Positions 25,791 through 34,517 of a DNA stretch of 64,000 nt are shown here, in pieces. The notes below the pieces were generated by a model. It was not told the origin of the DNA. It worked only from the letters and a program-made list of their open reading frames with translations, and did no database searches. Position numbers and translations under genes: made by a program. The stretch is from Microlunatus sp. Gsoil 973 (GTDB lineage: Bacteria > Actinomycetota > Actinomycetes > Propionibacteriales > Propionibacteriaceae): contig NZ_CP046122.1 of assembly GCF_009707365.1 (NCBI RefSeq), positions 3,596,001 to 3,660,000 of the forward strand, given 5' to 3'. The first letter of the stretch is position 1. Each line of letters begins with the position of its first letter.

Positions 25791-28396
25791 GGGACCACCC
25801 AGACGCTGCCCGGGCCCAGTGTGTTGGGCTCGGGTGACGGCCGGGCGTCTCCGGAGATCACGAGGCGTTCGAGTTCTACGGTTCCGCTGACGACGCGAAG
25901 GGTGCCGGCTCCGCCGCCCTCGTGAGGTGTGAACGTCCCGAAGGCCGTTCCCGTGCTCCAGAAGCGCGGCCCGTCTCCCGGCCGGTCCTCGACGACCAGC
26001 GTCCCGGTCCGGCCGTCATAGCAGGTGCCGTTGAGGAAGGCGAAGGCCGACCAGCTCGCCATCGCCCGGGCATAGTGTCGCCCGCACTCGGCCTCATCGA
26101 AGGGGTTGCGGCGGGCGCCGTCGTAGCGCTCTCGGATCGCGGCGATCATCTCCAGCGCTGCGGCGGTGTCGCCGGCCTGCAGCAACCCGGTCGCGGCGGT
26201 GTACTCGAAGCCGGTCATCACCTCGGAGAAGTACGGGAACGGCCGCTCCGGCCGGTCGGCGCGAGAGTAGGTCGCCATCAGCGTCCCGGATTCGTCCCCG
26301 AGGACGAAGCTGCGCATCGGGTTGAAGTGGTGGCCGAACCCGCGCCTGAAGTTGCGGTCGTGGACCGTCCGGAGGGCCGAGGCAACGTGGCCGGGGTCGA
26401 GCAGTGGCCCCAGACCGACGACGTCGGCGGCGTACTGGCCGACGAGTTGGTCCACCAGGCAGCCGTCGGCGAGCTGCAGATCGGGGTCGGCCGTGTCGCC
26501 GGCCCCCATGCTGTCGTGCCGCAGACCCGGGGCGATGGTGGCTGGGTCGGCGACCGGGCGCACCTGATGCACGTAGTAGCTGCCGTTGAACAAGAACTCA
26601 TCCAGCCAGGCGGATCCGCTGCGGAAGAGCTCGCCACAGTAGGAGGCGAAGTCGTGCTCCCCGACCTCCGTGGCCAGCTCTTCGGCGGCTCGCAGCGCGG
26701 CCAGGTACCAGGAGCCCATCTGTGGATTCGGCCCGTAGTACTCCACGTCCATCGTGTTGTGCTGGACGCCCTCCATCACACCGTCCCGGTCGGCGTCCCA
26801 GCCACCCGGGACCCAACAGAACTCCAGGCTGCGGCGGGCGGCCGGCCACAACGCCGTCAGGAACTCGACGTCGCCGGAGAGCCGCCAATCCAGGTAGAGG
26901 TGCACGATGCAGGCCATCTGCCCGTCGGCGGCGGCCAGCCGCCACTCCCTGGCCTGCTCGACGGGCAGCCCGGTCCGGAAACTCATCAGACCGGACTCGT
27001 CGGTGCTGCGGGCGTACTGCGTTGTGCGGAAGGAGCGGGCGATCGGCGCGAACAGCAGCGAGGTGGCGAATTCGTAGCCCCAGACGTGGGTGCAGGTTCC
27101 GTGGCAGCTGCCGCTGCGGTTGCCGACCCCCTCCCATCCGTAGTAGTCCCCTGCCGCGCTCGCAAAGACGGTCTGGGAGCGCAGCGTTGACAGGTTGGAC
27201 AGGGCCGCCTCCCGGATCACCGCCGGCACGTCGGTGTCAACGACGGCGCGTACGGCGGCGACGGTCGCCTCCTCGAGGTCGGGCAGCCGACCGGCGACCG
27301 CGATCGCGGTCTGCCACGGGTCGGGGTGGGCGAGAGAGTAGGCGTTGCCGATCACGGTCCGGCCGTAGTGCCCGGTGTTCTCGCCCCACTCGTCGGCAAC
27401 TGCCCCGGCGTCGTCTTGGTCGGCCTGCATGCTCCAGGCGCGCCGGTTGGGGAAGTTCCAGGTGAGCAGGAAGGTCACGTCTGCGCTGCCGCCCGCAGGC
27501 ACGTTCACCGTGGCGGCGAGTGAGGCGACCGGACGCGGAACTGCGGACTTGCGTTCGGACAAGATGCCGTCATCGAGCAAATCGTCCCAGAAGTCCAGCA
27601 GCGAGTTGCCCCAGATCAGGTCCGCCCAGCCTGTGCGATGGCTGATCCTCGTACCGGGCGGGGCCAGCACCGACAGGGCGACGGTCCCGTTCTCCTCGGC
27701 GCTGTCGGGCAGTTCTGGAGCAGAGAGGACGACGCCTGCCAGCCCGGAGGCTTCGCGGTAGTCGTTACGGTTGCCGCCCGTGCGGTTCCGGGTGCCGTCG
27801 GCGCCGATGAAGTTGGACAGCGAGAATGCAACGGTTGTCTCGACGGGGACGGCTCCGGGGTTGTCGAGCCGATAGCGCAGCACCGCGACGGGCATGCTGC
27901 TGGTTTCGACGTCGCCGAAGACGAAGGGGTTGAAACCCTGGATCGTCAGCCGGACGGGGAAGTCGGGGTCGGAGAGCAGGACCTGGCCGAGCGGGTAGGC
28001 GGTCTCGAACGCGCAGTCGGCGAACCGCGGCAGGCCGTGATGGGGTGCGGGCGAGCCGAATGCGCCTTCGTAGGCCTCCAGCGGCAGTGGCCCCTCGGCG
28101 AGTCGTGCCTGGGCGGCGCCGCCCTCGGGTTTGGCCCGGACTGCGACGAACGCAGTCTGCGGCCGGAACCCCTTGGCCGGCCGGTTGCCGAGTTCGAAGT
28201 CGCGCAGGTCTCCGCGGCCGCCCAAGCCGACGACGCCGGTGCCGATGCCGCCCAGTGGCAGCGAGATCCGCTGCAGGTGGGCAGCGTCGAACCGTCGCAG
28301 GGTGGGCCAGGTCCCGGTACGGTCCGGTGCTGCTCCGGGCGGGCACCCGGCATCGGTCGTCCCTGTGCCGGGATCGGTGCGTACGGATGAGCTCAT
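25787..28396 (-). CDS. GH116 family glycosidase (copy 2)
   Basis: 869-aa GH116 enzyme; ATG 28396 lies in an ATGA overlap with the DUF624-like gene, and the long upstream open frame is a shadow. The domain order is as in the downstream paralogue: beta domain starting ISLPLGGIGTGVVGLGGRGDL (residues 40-60), then the barrel with CHGTCTHVWGYEFATSLLF and VQHNTMDVEYYGPNPQMGSW at about residue 550. It has an extra low-complexity leader of about 35 residues and larger loops. No signal peptide. Two different GH116 enzymes behind one importer suggest different linkages of the same imported oligosaccharide or glycoside. Confidence 0.9.
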   Translation of the reverse strand: MSSSVRTDPGTGTTDAGCPPGAAPDRTGTWPTLRRFDAAHLQRISLPLGGIGTGVVGLGGRGDLRDFELGNRPAKGFRPQTAFVAVRAKPEGGAAQARLAEGPLPLEAYEGAFGSPAPHHGLPRFADCAFETAYPLGQVLLSDPDFPVRLTIQGFNPFVFGDVETSSMPVAVLRYRLDNPGAVPVETTVAFSLSNFIGADGTRNRTGGNRNDYREASGLAGVVLSAPELPDSAEENGTVALSVLAPPGTRISHRTGWADLIWGNSLLDFWDDLLDDGILSERKSAVPRPVASLAATVNVPAGGSADVTFLLTWNFPNRRAWSMQADQDDAGAVADEWGENTGHYGRTVIGNAYSLAHPDPWQTAIAVAGRLPDLEEATVAAVRAVVDTDVPAVIREAALSNLSTLRSQTVFASAAGDYYGWEGVGNRSGSCHGTCTHVWGYEFATSLLFAPIARSFRTTQYARSTDESGLMSFRTGLPVEQAREWRLAAADGQMACIVHLYLDWRLSGDVEFLTALWPAARRSLEFCWVPGGWDADRDGVMEGVQHNTMDVEYYGPNPQMGSWYLAALRAAEELATEVGEHDFASYCGELFRSGSAWLDEFLFNGSYYVHQVRPVADPATIAPGLRHDSMGAGDTADPDLQLADGCLVDQLVGQYAADVVGLGPLLDPGHVASALRTVHDRNFRRGFGHHFNPMRSFVLGDESGTLMATYSRADRPERPFPYFSEVMTGFEYTAATGLLQAGDTAAALEMIAAIRERYDGARRNPFDEAECGRHYARAMASWSAFAFLNGTCYDGRTGTLVVEDRPGDGPRFWSTGTAFGTFTPHEGGGAGTLRVVSGTVELERLVISGDARPSPEPNTLGPGSVWVVP

Positions 28397-29076
28397 CGGG
28401 GCGGCGCTCCCTTCTGCGACGCCTTGGCCGCCAACAGCTGCCGGCTGCGGTTGGTCGCGGTCCGCAGCGCCGACGCCCACACCAGCGCCACCGGCGTGGG
28501 CAGCACGAGCACCAGCGCGACGCTGAGGTGTTCGGCGGCCAGCACTGCCAGGACCCCTGCGGCCATGGTCGCGAGTACCGGCACCGGGTTGCGGGTCGCG
28601 ACGAACAGGCCGACCTGCCAACTCCGCAGCCACGACCCGTTGCCGTCGACGTGGTACGGCAGCGCGACGATCCCGACATACATCGCGCTCAGGGTGAGGA
28701 TGCTGCCGAGGGCCGCGGACGGCAGCAGCCAAGCGCTTCCGCTGACTTGCCAGGCGTACGTTCCGGCGGACCCGAGCAGCGCTACCGCGGTTATCGGGGC
28801 GCAGATCCGCAGTCCTCGGGCGAAGCTGGACGGCAGGGTGCGCACCAAGGTGCCGATGCCGAAATGATCGCCCGTCAGCAGCACGGTGCAGCAACGCAGC
28901 AGGGCGCCGAGCAGCGGCAGCACGACCAGCCCGATCAGCACAGCGCCCGCCCAGGGAACGGCGACCGCGGCGACTCGGGCCAGCCCCCAGGCGAAGGCCA
29001 CCAGGGCCGACCCGAGCGCGAGCACCGGCAGGTTGGGCCAGACCTGACGCAACGCTCCCGGAAGCGGCCGAGTCAT
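28393..29076 (-). CDS. DUF624/YesL-like membrane protein
   Basis: 227 aa with five to six hydrophobic helices (for example LPVLALGSALVAFAWGLARV, WAGAVLIGLVVLPLLGALL and LATMAAGVLAVLAAEHLS). Its place between a MalG-type permease and a glycosidase, and its size and profile, fit the YesL/DUF624 family that accompanies carbohydrate ABC transporters. The primary motif match is weak, so the family name is tentative. It overlaps both neighbours by four bases. Role unknown; perhaps an auxiliary transport subunit. Confidence 0.65.
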   Translation of the reverse strand: MTRPLPGALRQVWPNLPVLALGSALVAFAWGLARVAAVAVPWAGAVLIGLVVLPLLGALLRCCTVLLTGDHFGIGTLVRTLPSSFARGLRICAPITAVALLGSAGTYAWQVSGSAWLLPSAALGSILTLSAMYVGIVALPYHVDGNGSWLRSWQVGLFVATRNPVPVLATMAAGVLAVLAAEHLSVALVLVLPTPVALVWASALRTATNRSRQLLAAKASQKGAPPR

Positions 29077-29987
29077 CCGCGGATCCCCACGGAGGCGACG
29101 CTCTCGACGAAGTTGCGCTGGAAGACGAGGAACACGACGAGGATGGGGATGACCACGAGGGTGATGCCGGCGAAGACGACGACGGCGGGGCCGCCGCCCT
29201 GTCCGGCCGCCAGGCTGACCAGGCCGATCGGAAGGGTCATTCGTTCGGGGGTGGAGAGAAAGATCAGCGCGCCGAAGTAGTTGTTCCAGGACGCCTCGAA
29301 GCCCAGGATCGCCAGCGCCGACAACGCCGGTCCAGCCAGTGGCAGCAGGATCTGGAACAGGATCCGCAGGTGGCCGGCGCCGTCGATCCGGGCGGCCTCG
29401 TCAAGGTCGCGAGGGATCGAGTTGAAGTACTGCCGCAGGAAGAAGATCGCGAACACGTTGATCAGCGCCGGGAGGAACAACGAGCCCAGGTGGTCGATCA
29501 GACCGAGCTTGCGCATCATGATGAAGATCGGGATGATCGTCAGCTGCCCGGGCACCATCAGCGCGGTCAGCATCAGGATAAACAGCCGTTCCCGTCCGGA
29601 GAACGAGATCCGGGAGAACGCGTACGCCGCCAGCGAGGCGATGGTCAGGGACCCGACAACAGAGATCACGGTCACCAGCAGGCTGTTGAGGAACATCCGG
29701 CCGATCGGGATCAGGTTGACGACGTCGCGGAAGTTCTCCAGAGTGAAGGGAATCGGGATCCACTTCGGCGGCAGCAGGAATGCGCTGGTCGGTTCGACCA
29801 GGCTCTGGCTGATCAGCCAGATCAGCGGGGCGATCATCAACAGTCCGATCACCAGCATCACCAGGCTGAGCACGAACCGGAACACCGAGAACCGGCGCAG
29901 CCATCGGCGGAACCCGGTTACCGGCACTGGTCGGGACGCGGCCGGACCACCGGCGGCCTCGGCAACGGGGGCTGTGCCGTCAGGCAT
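29073..29987 (-). CDS. Carbohydrate ABC transporter permease (MalG-like)
   Basis: 304-aa inner subunit of a CUT1 sugar importer. Six membrane helices follow a 30-residue cytoplasmic leader. The EAA loop that docks to the ATPase is DEAARIDGAGHLRILFQILLPL (about residues 200-221). The start overlaps the upstream permease by eight bases. No ATPase gene is present in the operon. As in many actinobacteria, a shared MsiK-type ATPase encoded elsewhere probably powers it. Confidence 0.94.
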   Translation of the reverse strand: MPDGTAPVAEAAGGPAASRPVPVTGFRRWLRRFSVFRFVLSLVMLVIGLLMIAPLIWLISQSLVEPTSAFLLPPKWIPIPFTLENFRDVVNLIPIGRMFLNSLLVTVISVVGSLTIASLAAYAFSRISFSGRERLFILMLTALMVPGQLTIIPIFIMMRKLGLIDHLGSLFLPALINVFAIFFLRQYFNSIPRDLDEAARIDGAGHLRILFQILLPLAGPALSALAILGFEASWNNYFGALIFLSTPERMTLPIGLVSLAAGQGGGPAVVVFAGITLVVIPILVVFLVFQRNFVESVASVGIRG

Positions 29988-30927
29988 TGTGCACCCACTT
30001 CCTTGACCCCCAGAATTGCAGCAGCGTGACCAGCATGATCACGGCGAAGATGACCAGGGCGATGGTCGAGGCGTAGCCGATCTGGAATGCCTGGAAACCG
30101 GTCTGGTAGAGGTACATCACGGCAGTGATGGTGGAGTCGTTGGGTCCGCCGCCGGTGATGATCTGGATCGGATCGAAGATCTGAAAGGCGCCGATGAAGG
30201 TGATCACCGACGCGAAGAACAGGGTCGGGGTCATCAGTGGCACGGTCACATTGAAGAACGTCTGCACCCGGTTGGCGCCGTCGACCCGGGCCGCCTCGAT
30301 CATCTCCGAGGGGACCGTCTGCAACCCCGCCAGCATGATCAGGAAGGTGTAGCCGATGGTGTGCCACCAGTCGATCCCGATGATCGCCGGTAGGGCCCAC
30401 CTCGGCTCTGTGAACCACAGCGGCGGCGTGATGCCCAGCTTGCCGACATAGAACGCGAAGATCCCGAAAGTCGGGTCCAGAACGTACTTCCACAACAGCG
30501 ACACCGCTGCCCAGGAGATCAGGAACGGGAAGAACAACGCCGTTCGGACGAAGTACGACAGCAGTTTGTTGATGCCCCGGTTCACCGCCAGCGCCAGCAG
30601 CATGCCGCCGACCAGGTGGGTGACGACTGACGCGAACGCGAACAGGAACGTGTTGCCCAAGGCCCGCAGCAGAAGCGAGTCCTTCGGCAACTGGGCGAAG
30701 TTCTTGAACCCGACGAACTTCGGAGGGGTCAGCAAATCGTAGGAGAACAGGCTGAGCGCCATCGCCGCGATGAACGGACCGAGAATGAAGATCAGGAACA
30801 GTAGGACAGCAGGGCTGACGAACAGCCAACCCGACAGCCGGCTCTCCCGCCTCAACTGCCCGGGGCGGGAGGCCGGCGTGGTGTTCCCGGCCGTTGCGTG
30901 CAGGCGACCCGGGGTCGCGGTAGTCAC
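29980..30927 (-). CDS. Carbohydrate ABC transporter permease (MalF-like)
   Basis: 315-aa partner permease. GTG 30927 (MTTATPGRLHAT) sits in a GTGA overlap with the solute-binding protein stop; the open frame further upstream is a shadow. Six helices, with LSGWLFVSPAVLLFLIFILG first. The EAA loop is EMIEAARVDGANRVQTFFNVTVPL and the typical IITGGGPNDSTITAVMYLY segment precedes the last helix. With the MalG-like subunit it forms the channel for the sugar delivered by the binding lipoprotein. Confidence 0.94.
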   Translation of the reverse strand: MTTATPGRLHATAGNTTPASRPGQLRRESRLSGWLFVSPAVLLFLIFILGPFIAAMALSLFSYDLLTPPKFVGFKNFAQLPKDSLLLRALGNTFLFAFASVVTHLVGGMLLALAVNRGINKLLSYFVRTALFFPFLISWAAVSLLWKYVLDPTFGIFAFYVGKLGITPPLWFTEPRWALPAIIGIDWWHTIGYTFLIMLAGLQTVPSEMIEAARVDGANRVQTFFNVTVPLMTPTLFFASVITFIGAFQIFDPIQIITGGGPNDSTITAVMYLYQTGFQAFQIGYASTIALVIFAVIMLVTLLQFWGSRKWVHNA

Positions 30928-32264
30928 GAGCCCATGAGTCCTTGCAGCTTGGTCTGGGCGGTACCCAGCGCCTTGGCCGGATCGGTCGTACCGCTGATGC
31001 CCTGCAACCAGGCCTGTTCGACCGCGGTCTGGGCCTCGGCGCCACGGGCGATGCCGGGGACCGGGGTCGCGATGTCGGCAAGCTTGACCAGTAGCGGCAT
31101 GTTCGCCGGCGCGTCGTTGGTGAATGCGGTGCTGTTGGCGACCGAGATGCGGCCCGGGACCGCACCACCGTTGACGGCGAACAACTTGCCGTAGTCGGGG
31201 GTCATGAAGTACTTGATCAACTCCCAGGCGGCGTCCTTGTTCTTGGATTCCTTGAGGATGGGCCAGGCATCCCAGCCGATCGGAGAACCCGCGGTCGCCT
31301 TCTTCGGCCACGGAACCATCTGCACGCCCTCGATGGCCTTCAGCTTCCGCAGCGGCGGGGTCGGCCACCGGCCGCCGCCGAAGGTGGCGAGCTTGCCTTG
31401 GGCCATGAGGGTCGGCGCGTCGTAGGTGCCGCCCGGCTTGGGCGACAGCCCAAGATCGACCAGTGACTTGGCGAAGGTCAGGGCCTCGATCGCCTGCGGG
31501 GTGTTCAGTGTCGGCTGTGTCCAGTCCTCGTTGAGGATGCTGGCACCGTTATTCGTCAGCCACGTCATCACGTCGGTGAACTGACCGGCGCCGGCCGCGT
31601 GGAAGTAGGCGCCGGTCTTCTCCTTGATCGTCTTGCCGATCTGGAGGAACTCGTCCCAGGTCCACTCGGTGGGTACCTCGACGCCTGCCTTCTCGAAGAT
31701 CTTGCCGCTGACGTAGAGCGCCATGGTGTTGTAGCTGCCTGGGATGAAGTACGTCTTGCCGTCGGGCGAGGCGTGTTGCTGCATCCAGTCCTTGAACTTC
31801 GGAGGGTTGTCCTTGTAGTACTCGTCGACGTAGGCCTGATCCTTCTGGATGTAGGGATCCAGCGGCTCCAGCAGGTTCTTGGACGCGAAGATCGCCTGAC
31901 CTTCGGTGGCGATCTGAATCACGTCGATCGTCTGACCGCCCGCCAACCGGGTGGACACCTGGTTCGCGAAGTCGGCCCATGTCTTCGCCGCAATGCCCGT
32001 GACCTTCACAGTGATGCCCGGTGCGAAGGCGGCGAACTTCGTGAAGAGGTTCTGGTAGTCCTTCACGCCCGCCGCGTCACCGTAGAACAGGAAGTTCACC
32101 GTCCCCGTGACCTTGGACCCCGACGCGTTGGCACCGGGCTTACCGTCGCCACCCGCTGTGAAGCCCGAACTGCCGGAGTCGTCAGAACACCCGGCCAGCG
32201 CCAAGGCCGACGGCGGAATAAGCACCGCGCTCCCGAGTCCCGCGAGAAGAGTACGCCGTCTCAT
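30924..32264 (-). CDS. Extracellular sugar-binding lipoprotein (ABC importer)
   Basis: 446 aa. ATG 32264 (MRRRTLLAGLGSA) is preceded by AAGGGAG; a longer frame upstream has no ribosome site and crosses the operators. The signal peptide ends in a lipobox (LALAGC, Cys at about 26) and is followed by a Ser/Gly-rich linker. The mature part is a CUT1-type cluster B solute-binding fold (VNFLFYGDAAGVKDY, TYFIPGSYNTMALYVSGKIFEKAGVEVPTEW across residues 160-190). As the first gene of the glycoside operon it determines which sugar is imported. Regulated by the adjacent LacI sites. Confidence 0.94.
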   Translation of the reverse strand: MRRRTLLAGLGSAVLIPPSALALAGCSDDSGSSGFTAGGDGKPGANASGSKVTGTVNFLFYGDAAGVKDYQNLFTKFAAFAPGITVKVTGIAAKTWADFANQVSTRLAGGQTIDVIQIATEGQAIFASKNLLEPLDPYIQKDQAYVDEYYKDNPPKFKDWMQQHASPDGKTYFIPGSYNTMALYVSGKIFEKAGVEVPTEWTWDEFLQIGKTIKEKTGAYFHAAGAGQFTDVMTWLTNNGASILNEDWTQPTLNTPQAIEALTFAKSLVDLGLSPKPGGTYDAPTLMAQGKLATFGGGRWPTPPLRKLKAIEGVQMVPWPKKATAGSPIGWDAWPILKESKNKDAAWELIKYFMTPDYGKLFAVNGGAVPGRISVANSTAFTNDAPANMPLLVKLADIATPVPGIARGAEAQTAVEQAWLQGISGTTDPAKALGTAQTKLQGLMGS

Positions 32265-32282
32265 AGTTGTCTCCCTTGACAA

Positions 32283-32294
32283 GTAATCGATTAC
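32283..32294. promoter_or_regulatory. LacI-type operator 1 (GTAATCGATTAC)
   Basis: A perfect 12-bp palindrome with central CG, 19 bases upstream of the binding-protein ATG and just downstream of the candidate -10. Binding here would block transcription of the glycoside operon. Confidence 0.8.
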
Positions 32295-32299
32295 CCGAC

Positions 32300-32329
32300 A
32301 TTCAAGTCTGAGCAGACCGCAGGCGTCAA
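32300..32329 (-). promoter_or_regulatory. Candidate promoter of the glycoside operon (TTGACG-N18-TTGAAT)
   Basis: Read on the minus strand, TTGACG (32324-32329) and TTGAAT (32300-32305) are 18 bases apart, close to vegetative consensus. The promoter lies exactly between the two GTAATCGATTAC operators. Confidence 0.45.
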
Positions 32330-32348
32330 GGGTTGACCGCCCTTTTTG

Positions 32349-32360
32349 GTAATCGATTAC
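32349..32360. promoter_or_regulatory. LacI-type operator 2 (GTAATCGATTAC)
   Basis: Identical to operator 1 and 66 bp upstream of it, centre to centre, above the -35 box. Two identical sites on the two sides of a promoter suggest looping or cooperative repression. The flanking TCCAA...TTGGA (32361-32374) is a further short inverted repeat. Confidence 0.8.
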
Positions 32361-32374
32361 TCCAAAACGTTGGA

Positions 32375-32704
32375 GCACTTCTGTCCGGCAAGCGAGGTCG
32401 TGCATCCCGCGCCGACACACTCTCAGCCACCAAATCCTTGATCCGCGTCATCATGGGCAGCCTGCTGATCAAGTCTCAGCAGGGTCCGGCAAGGGTTGAC
32501 CGAACGGACGAGTGATCAGGCGCATACTGAAGCCAGCGGAACCGCGGCAGATGCCCGGTGTCCGCCCACGCGATGATGATCTCGGTGACTACGACCCGCC
32601 GGTCTCGGTTACCGACCGGAATGTCCGGGATCGGTTTCGCCGGCCCGGTCGGCGAAACTCGTGGATGGGTTCGCGCGATTGTTCCGGGTTTGGAGGGAGC
32701 AGCG
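32375..32704. other. Intergenic stretch before the P450 pseudogene
   Basis: 330 bases between the operator region and the P450 start. Short reading frames on both strands lack ribosome sites and family resemblance. I see no RNA gene. It probably carries the P450 promoter, which I could not identify. Confidence 0.6.
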
Positions 32705-34053
32705 ATGACTCGGGCATCAGTCTCACCCGGCTTACCGCCCGCCGCACCGATGCCACTCCGGGAACGACTCCGCGTTGTGCGGGACTTCCACACTGGTCCC
32801 GCAATCGTCCGTGACCTCGCAGGTCCCGTTGTCAGAGTTCCGCTCGGCCCGCGGTTCGTGGTCCCAACTTTCGTGATGGTCACCTCGCCGCAAGGCGCTC
32901 ACGACGGACTGGCAAACTCCAGCAACGAGACCATGGACAAGCTGTCGCGGATCCATCGTGAAACCCGGCTCCTCGGCGACAACGTCTTCAACTTGCCGTA
33001 CGACGCCTGGAAGCCGCAACGACGGACCTTGCAGCCGCTCTTCACCAAGCAACATGTCGCGACCTTCGGCGGCCGTATGGCCGCGGCCTCCGAGGAACGA
33101 GCGCTCGGCTGGGTCGATGGTGCACGGATCGACTTGGATCAGGAAATGCGTGGCCTCACACTTCGGGTGCTTGGCCGATCGTTGTTCGGCCTTGACCTCG
33201 ACGAGGATCGTCCGAACCTCGGTCCCAGCATTCATCGACTTCTGAGCTACATCACCAGCCGGGGGTTCCGACCCGTCCGTGCCCCCGGTGGTTGCCGACT
33301 CCCGCCCGACACCGGTTCCGTGAGGCCGCGTCCGATATCAAATCGGTGATCGAGAAGGCAATCTCCGGCTACGAGGCCGATCCCGAACGGGACTGCGAAC
33401 TGGTGCGCCTGCTACTCGCGGCGCGAGACCCCGACACCGGGCAGCGGCTGACCAGGGAGGAGGTCGTCAGCGATCTCGCGGTCTTCCTCATCGCCGGCCA
33501 CGACACCACATCCACGACGCTGACCTACGCATTGTGGGCGCTTGGCCACCATCAAGAGCTGCAGGATCGGGTAGTCACCGAGGTGAGCACACTCGGCGAC
33601 CGGTCATTGACCGTCGACGACGTACCCGCGCTCCCGTTCACCGTCCAGGTCGTTCACGAAGCGCTCCGGTTGTGTCCACCAGCGCCGGCGGTCGCCCGGG
33701 TCGCCACGCGCGACACTGTGGTCGACGGGTTCGAGGTTGCGGCCGGGACCAACATCATCGTCGGGATCTACGCCCTCCACCGCGACCCGGCTCTGTGGAG
33801 CGCTCCCGAGACGTTCGATCCGGACCGATTCGGCGTCGGGCAGACTCGCCCTGACCGCTGGCAATTCCTGCCGTTCGGGGCCGGTGCCCGGTCCTGCATC
33901 GGGGACCACTTCGCAATGCTGGAGGCCACCCTCGGTCTCGCGAGTCTCATCCGGAACCGTCGGATCAGCTCGCTGGAACCGGACTTCCCGACGGCACTTC
34001 CCTTCACGATGACTCCCGATGGGCCAATTCCGGCGCGTGTTGAGACGCGCTGA
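32705..34053 (+). pseudogene. Cytochrome P450, frameshifted
   Basis: ATG 32705 follows GGAGGGAG. The first frame gives a normal P450 N-terminal half (HRETRLLGDNVFNLPYDAWK, W-x-x-x-R helix C as WKPQRRTLQP) up to SRGFRPVRAP. The rest, RWLPTPARHRF onward, is in another frame and has all key motifs: AGHDTTST in helix I, EALR in helix K and the haem loop FGAGARSCIG. Adding one C to the run of five at 33282-33286 restores a continuous protein of about 449 aa. Either a recent one-base deletion or an assembly error. No electron-transfer partner is adjacent. Confidence 0.85.
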
Positions 34054-34055
34054 CT

Positions 34056-34071
34056 TCCGACACCTGTCGGA
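34056..34071. terminator. Hairpin TCCGACACCTGTCGGA after the P450 gene
   Basis: A 6-7 bp perfect stem starting two bases after the P450 stop, in the convergent gap before the ArsR gene. There is no T-run. It could equally be an operator. Confidence 0.4.
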
Positions 34072-34118
34072 GATGACGGGATCGGTACGGATTCCGCGCT
34101 GCGCCGTTGCCCCGGTCG

Positions 34119-34517
34119 TCAGGCCGAGCGGTGCGGCTGCTCGCCGCCCGGGTCGCCAGACTCCGTGCGGGTGGATCGGCGCTCGCGGCGGCCACGGACA
34201 AGCTCGGTCTCCAGGGCATCCAGTGGCTGGGAGAAGGTGTCGGTGAAGTGCTGCAGCCAGGCCATCGCGGCTTCGATGCCGGTCGGGTCGACGGCGTAGA
34301 TCCGCTGCCGACCGGCCGGGCGGACGGTGACCAGGCCGACATCGAGCAGGACCTTCAGGTGCTGCGAGGTGGCCGGCTGGGAGATCCCGTACCGGACGCC
34401 CAACGCCTCGGCAACCTCCCCGACCGGGCGGTCACCGTCACCGAGCAGCTCCAGGATGTTCCGCCGGACCGGGTCGCCCAGCGCCTCGAAGATCCCGCGG
34501 GCAGGTTCAGTGCTCAC
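34119..34517 (-). CDS. ArsR family transcriptional regulator
   Basis: 132-aa winged-helix regulator. GTG 34517 (MSTEPARGIFEALGDPVRR) is chosen; it overlaps the SRPBCC gene by 11 bases. The recognition region is VGEVAEALGVRYGISQPATSQHLKVLLDVGLV across residues 32-63, with the wing RPAGRQRIYAV. No metal-binding cysteines (no CxC), so it belongs to the metal-independent class that is encoded with SRPBCC/AHSA1 proteins. Its C-terminal tail is charged and low complexity. It probably autoregulates through the palindrome upstream of the SRPBCC gene. Confidence 0.92.
   Translation of the reverse strand: MSTEPARGIFEALGDPVRRNILELLGDGDRPVGEVAEALGVRYGISQPATSQHLKVLLDVGLVTVRPAGRQRIYAVDPTGIEAAMAWLQHFTDTFSQPLDALETELVRGRRERRSTRTESGDPGGEQPHRSA

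Noticed and set aside
28397-28894. N-terminal extension of GH116 copy 2 by 166 codons
   Set aside because: It lies inside the DUF624-like gene in another frame; the ATGA overlap at 28393-28396 marks the real start.
32265-32420. N-terminal extension of the glycoside-operon binding protein
   Set aside because: It would place the operators and promoter within the coding region and put residues before the signal peptide. ATG 32264 has a good ribosome site.
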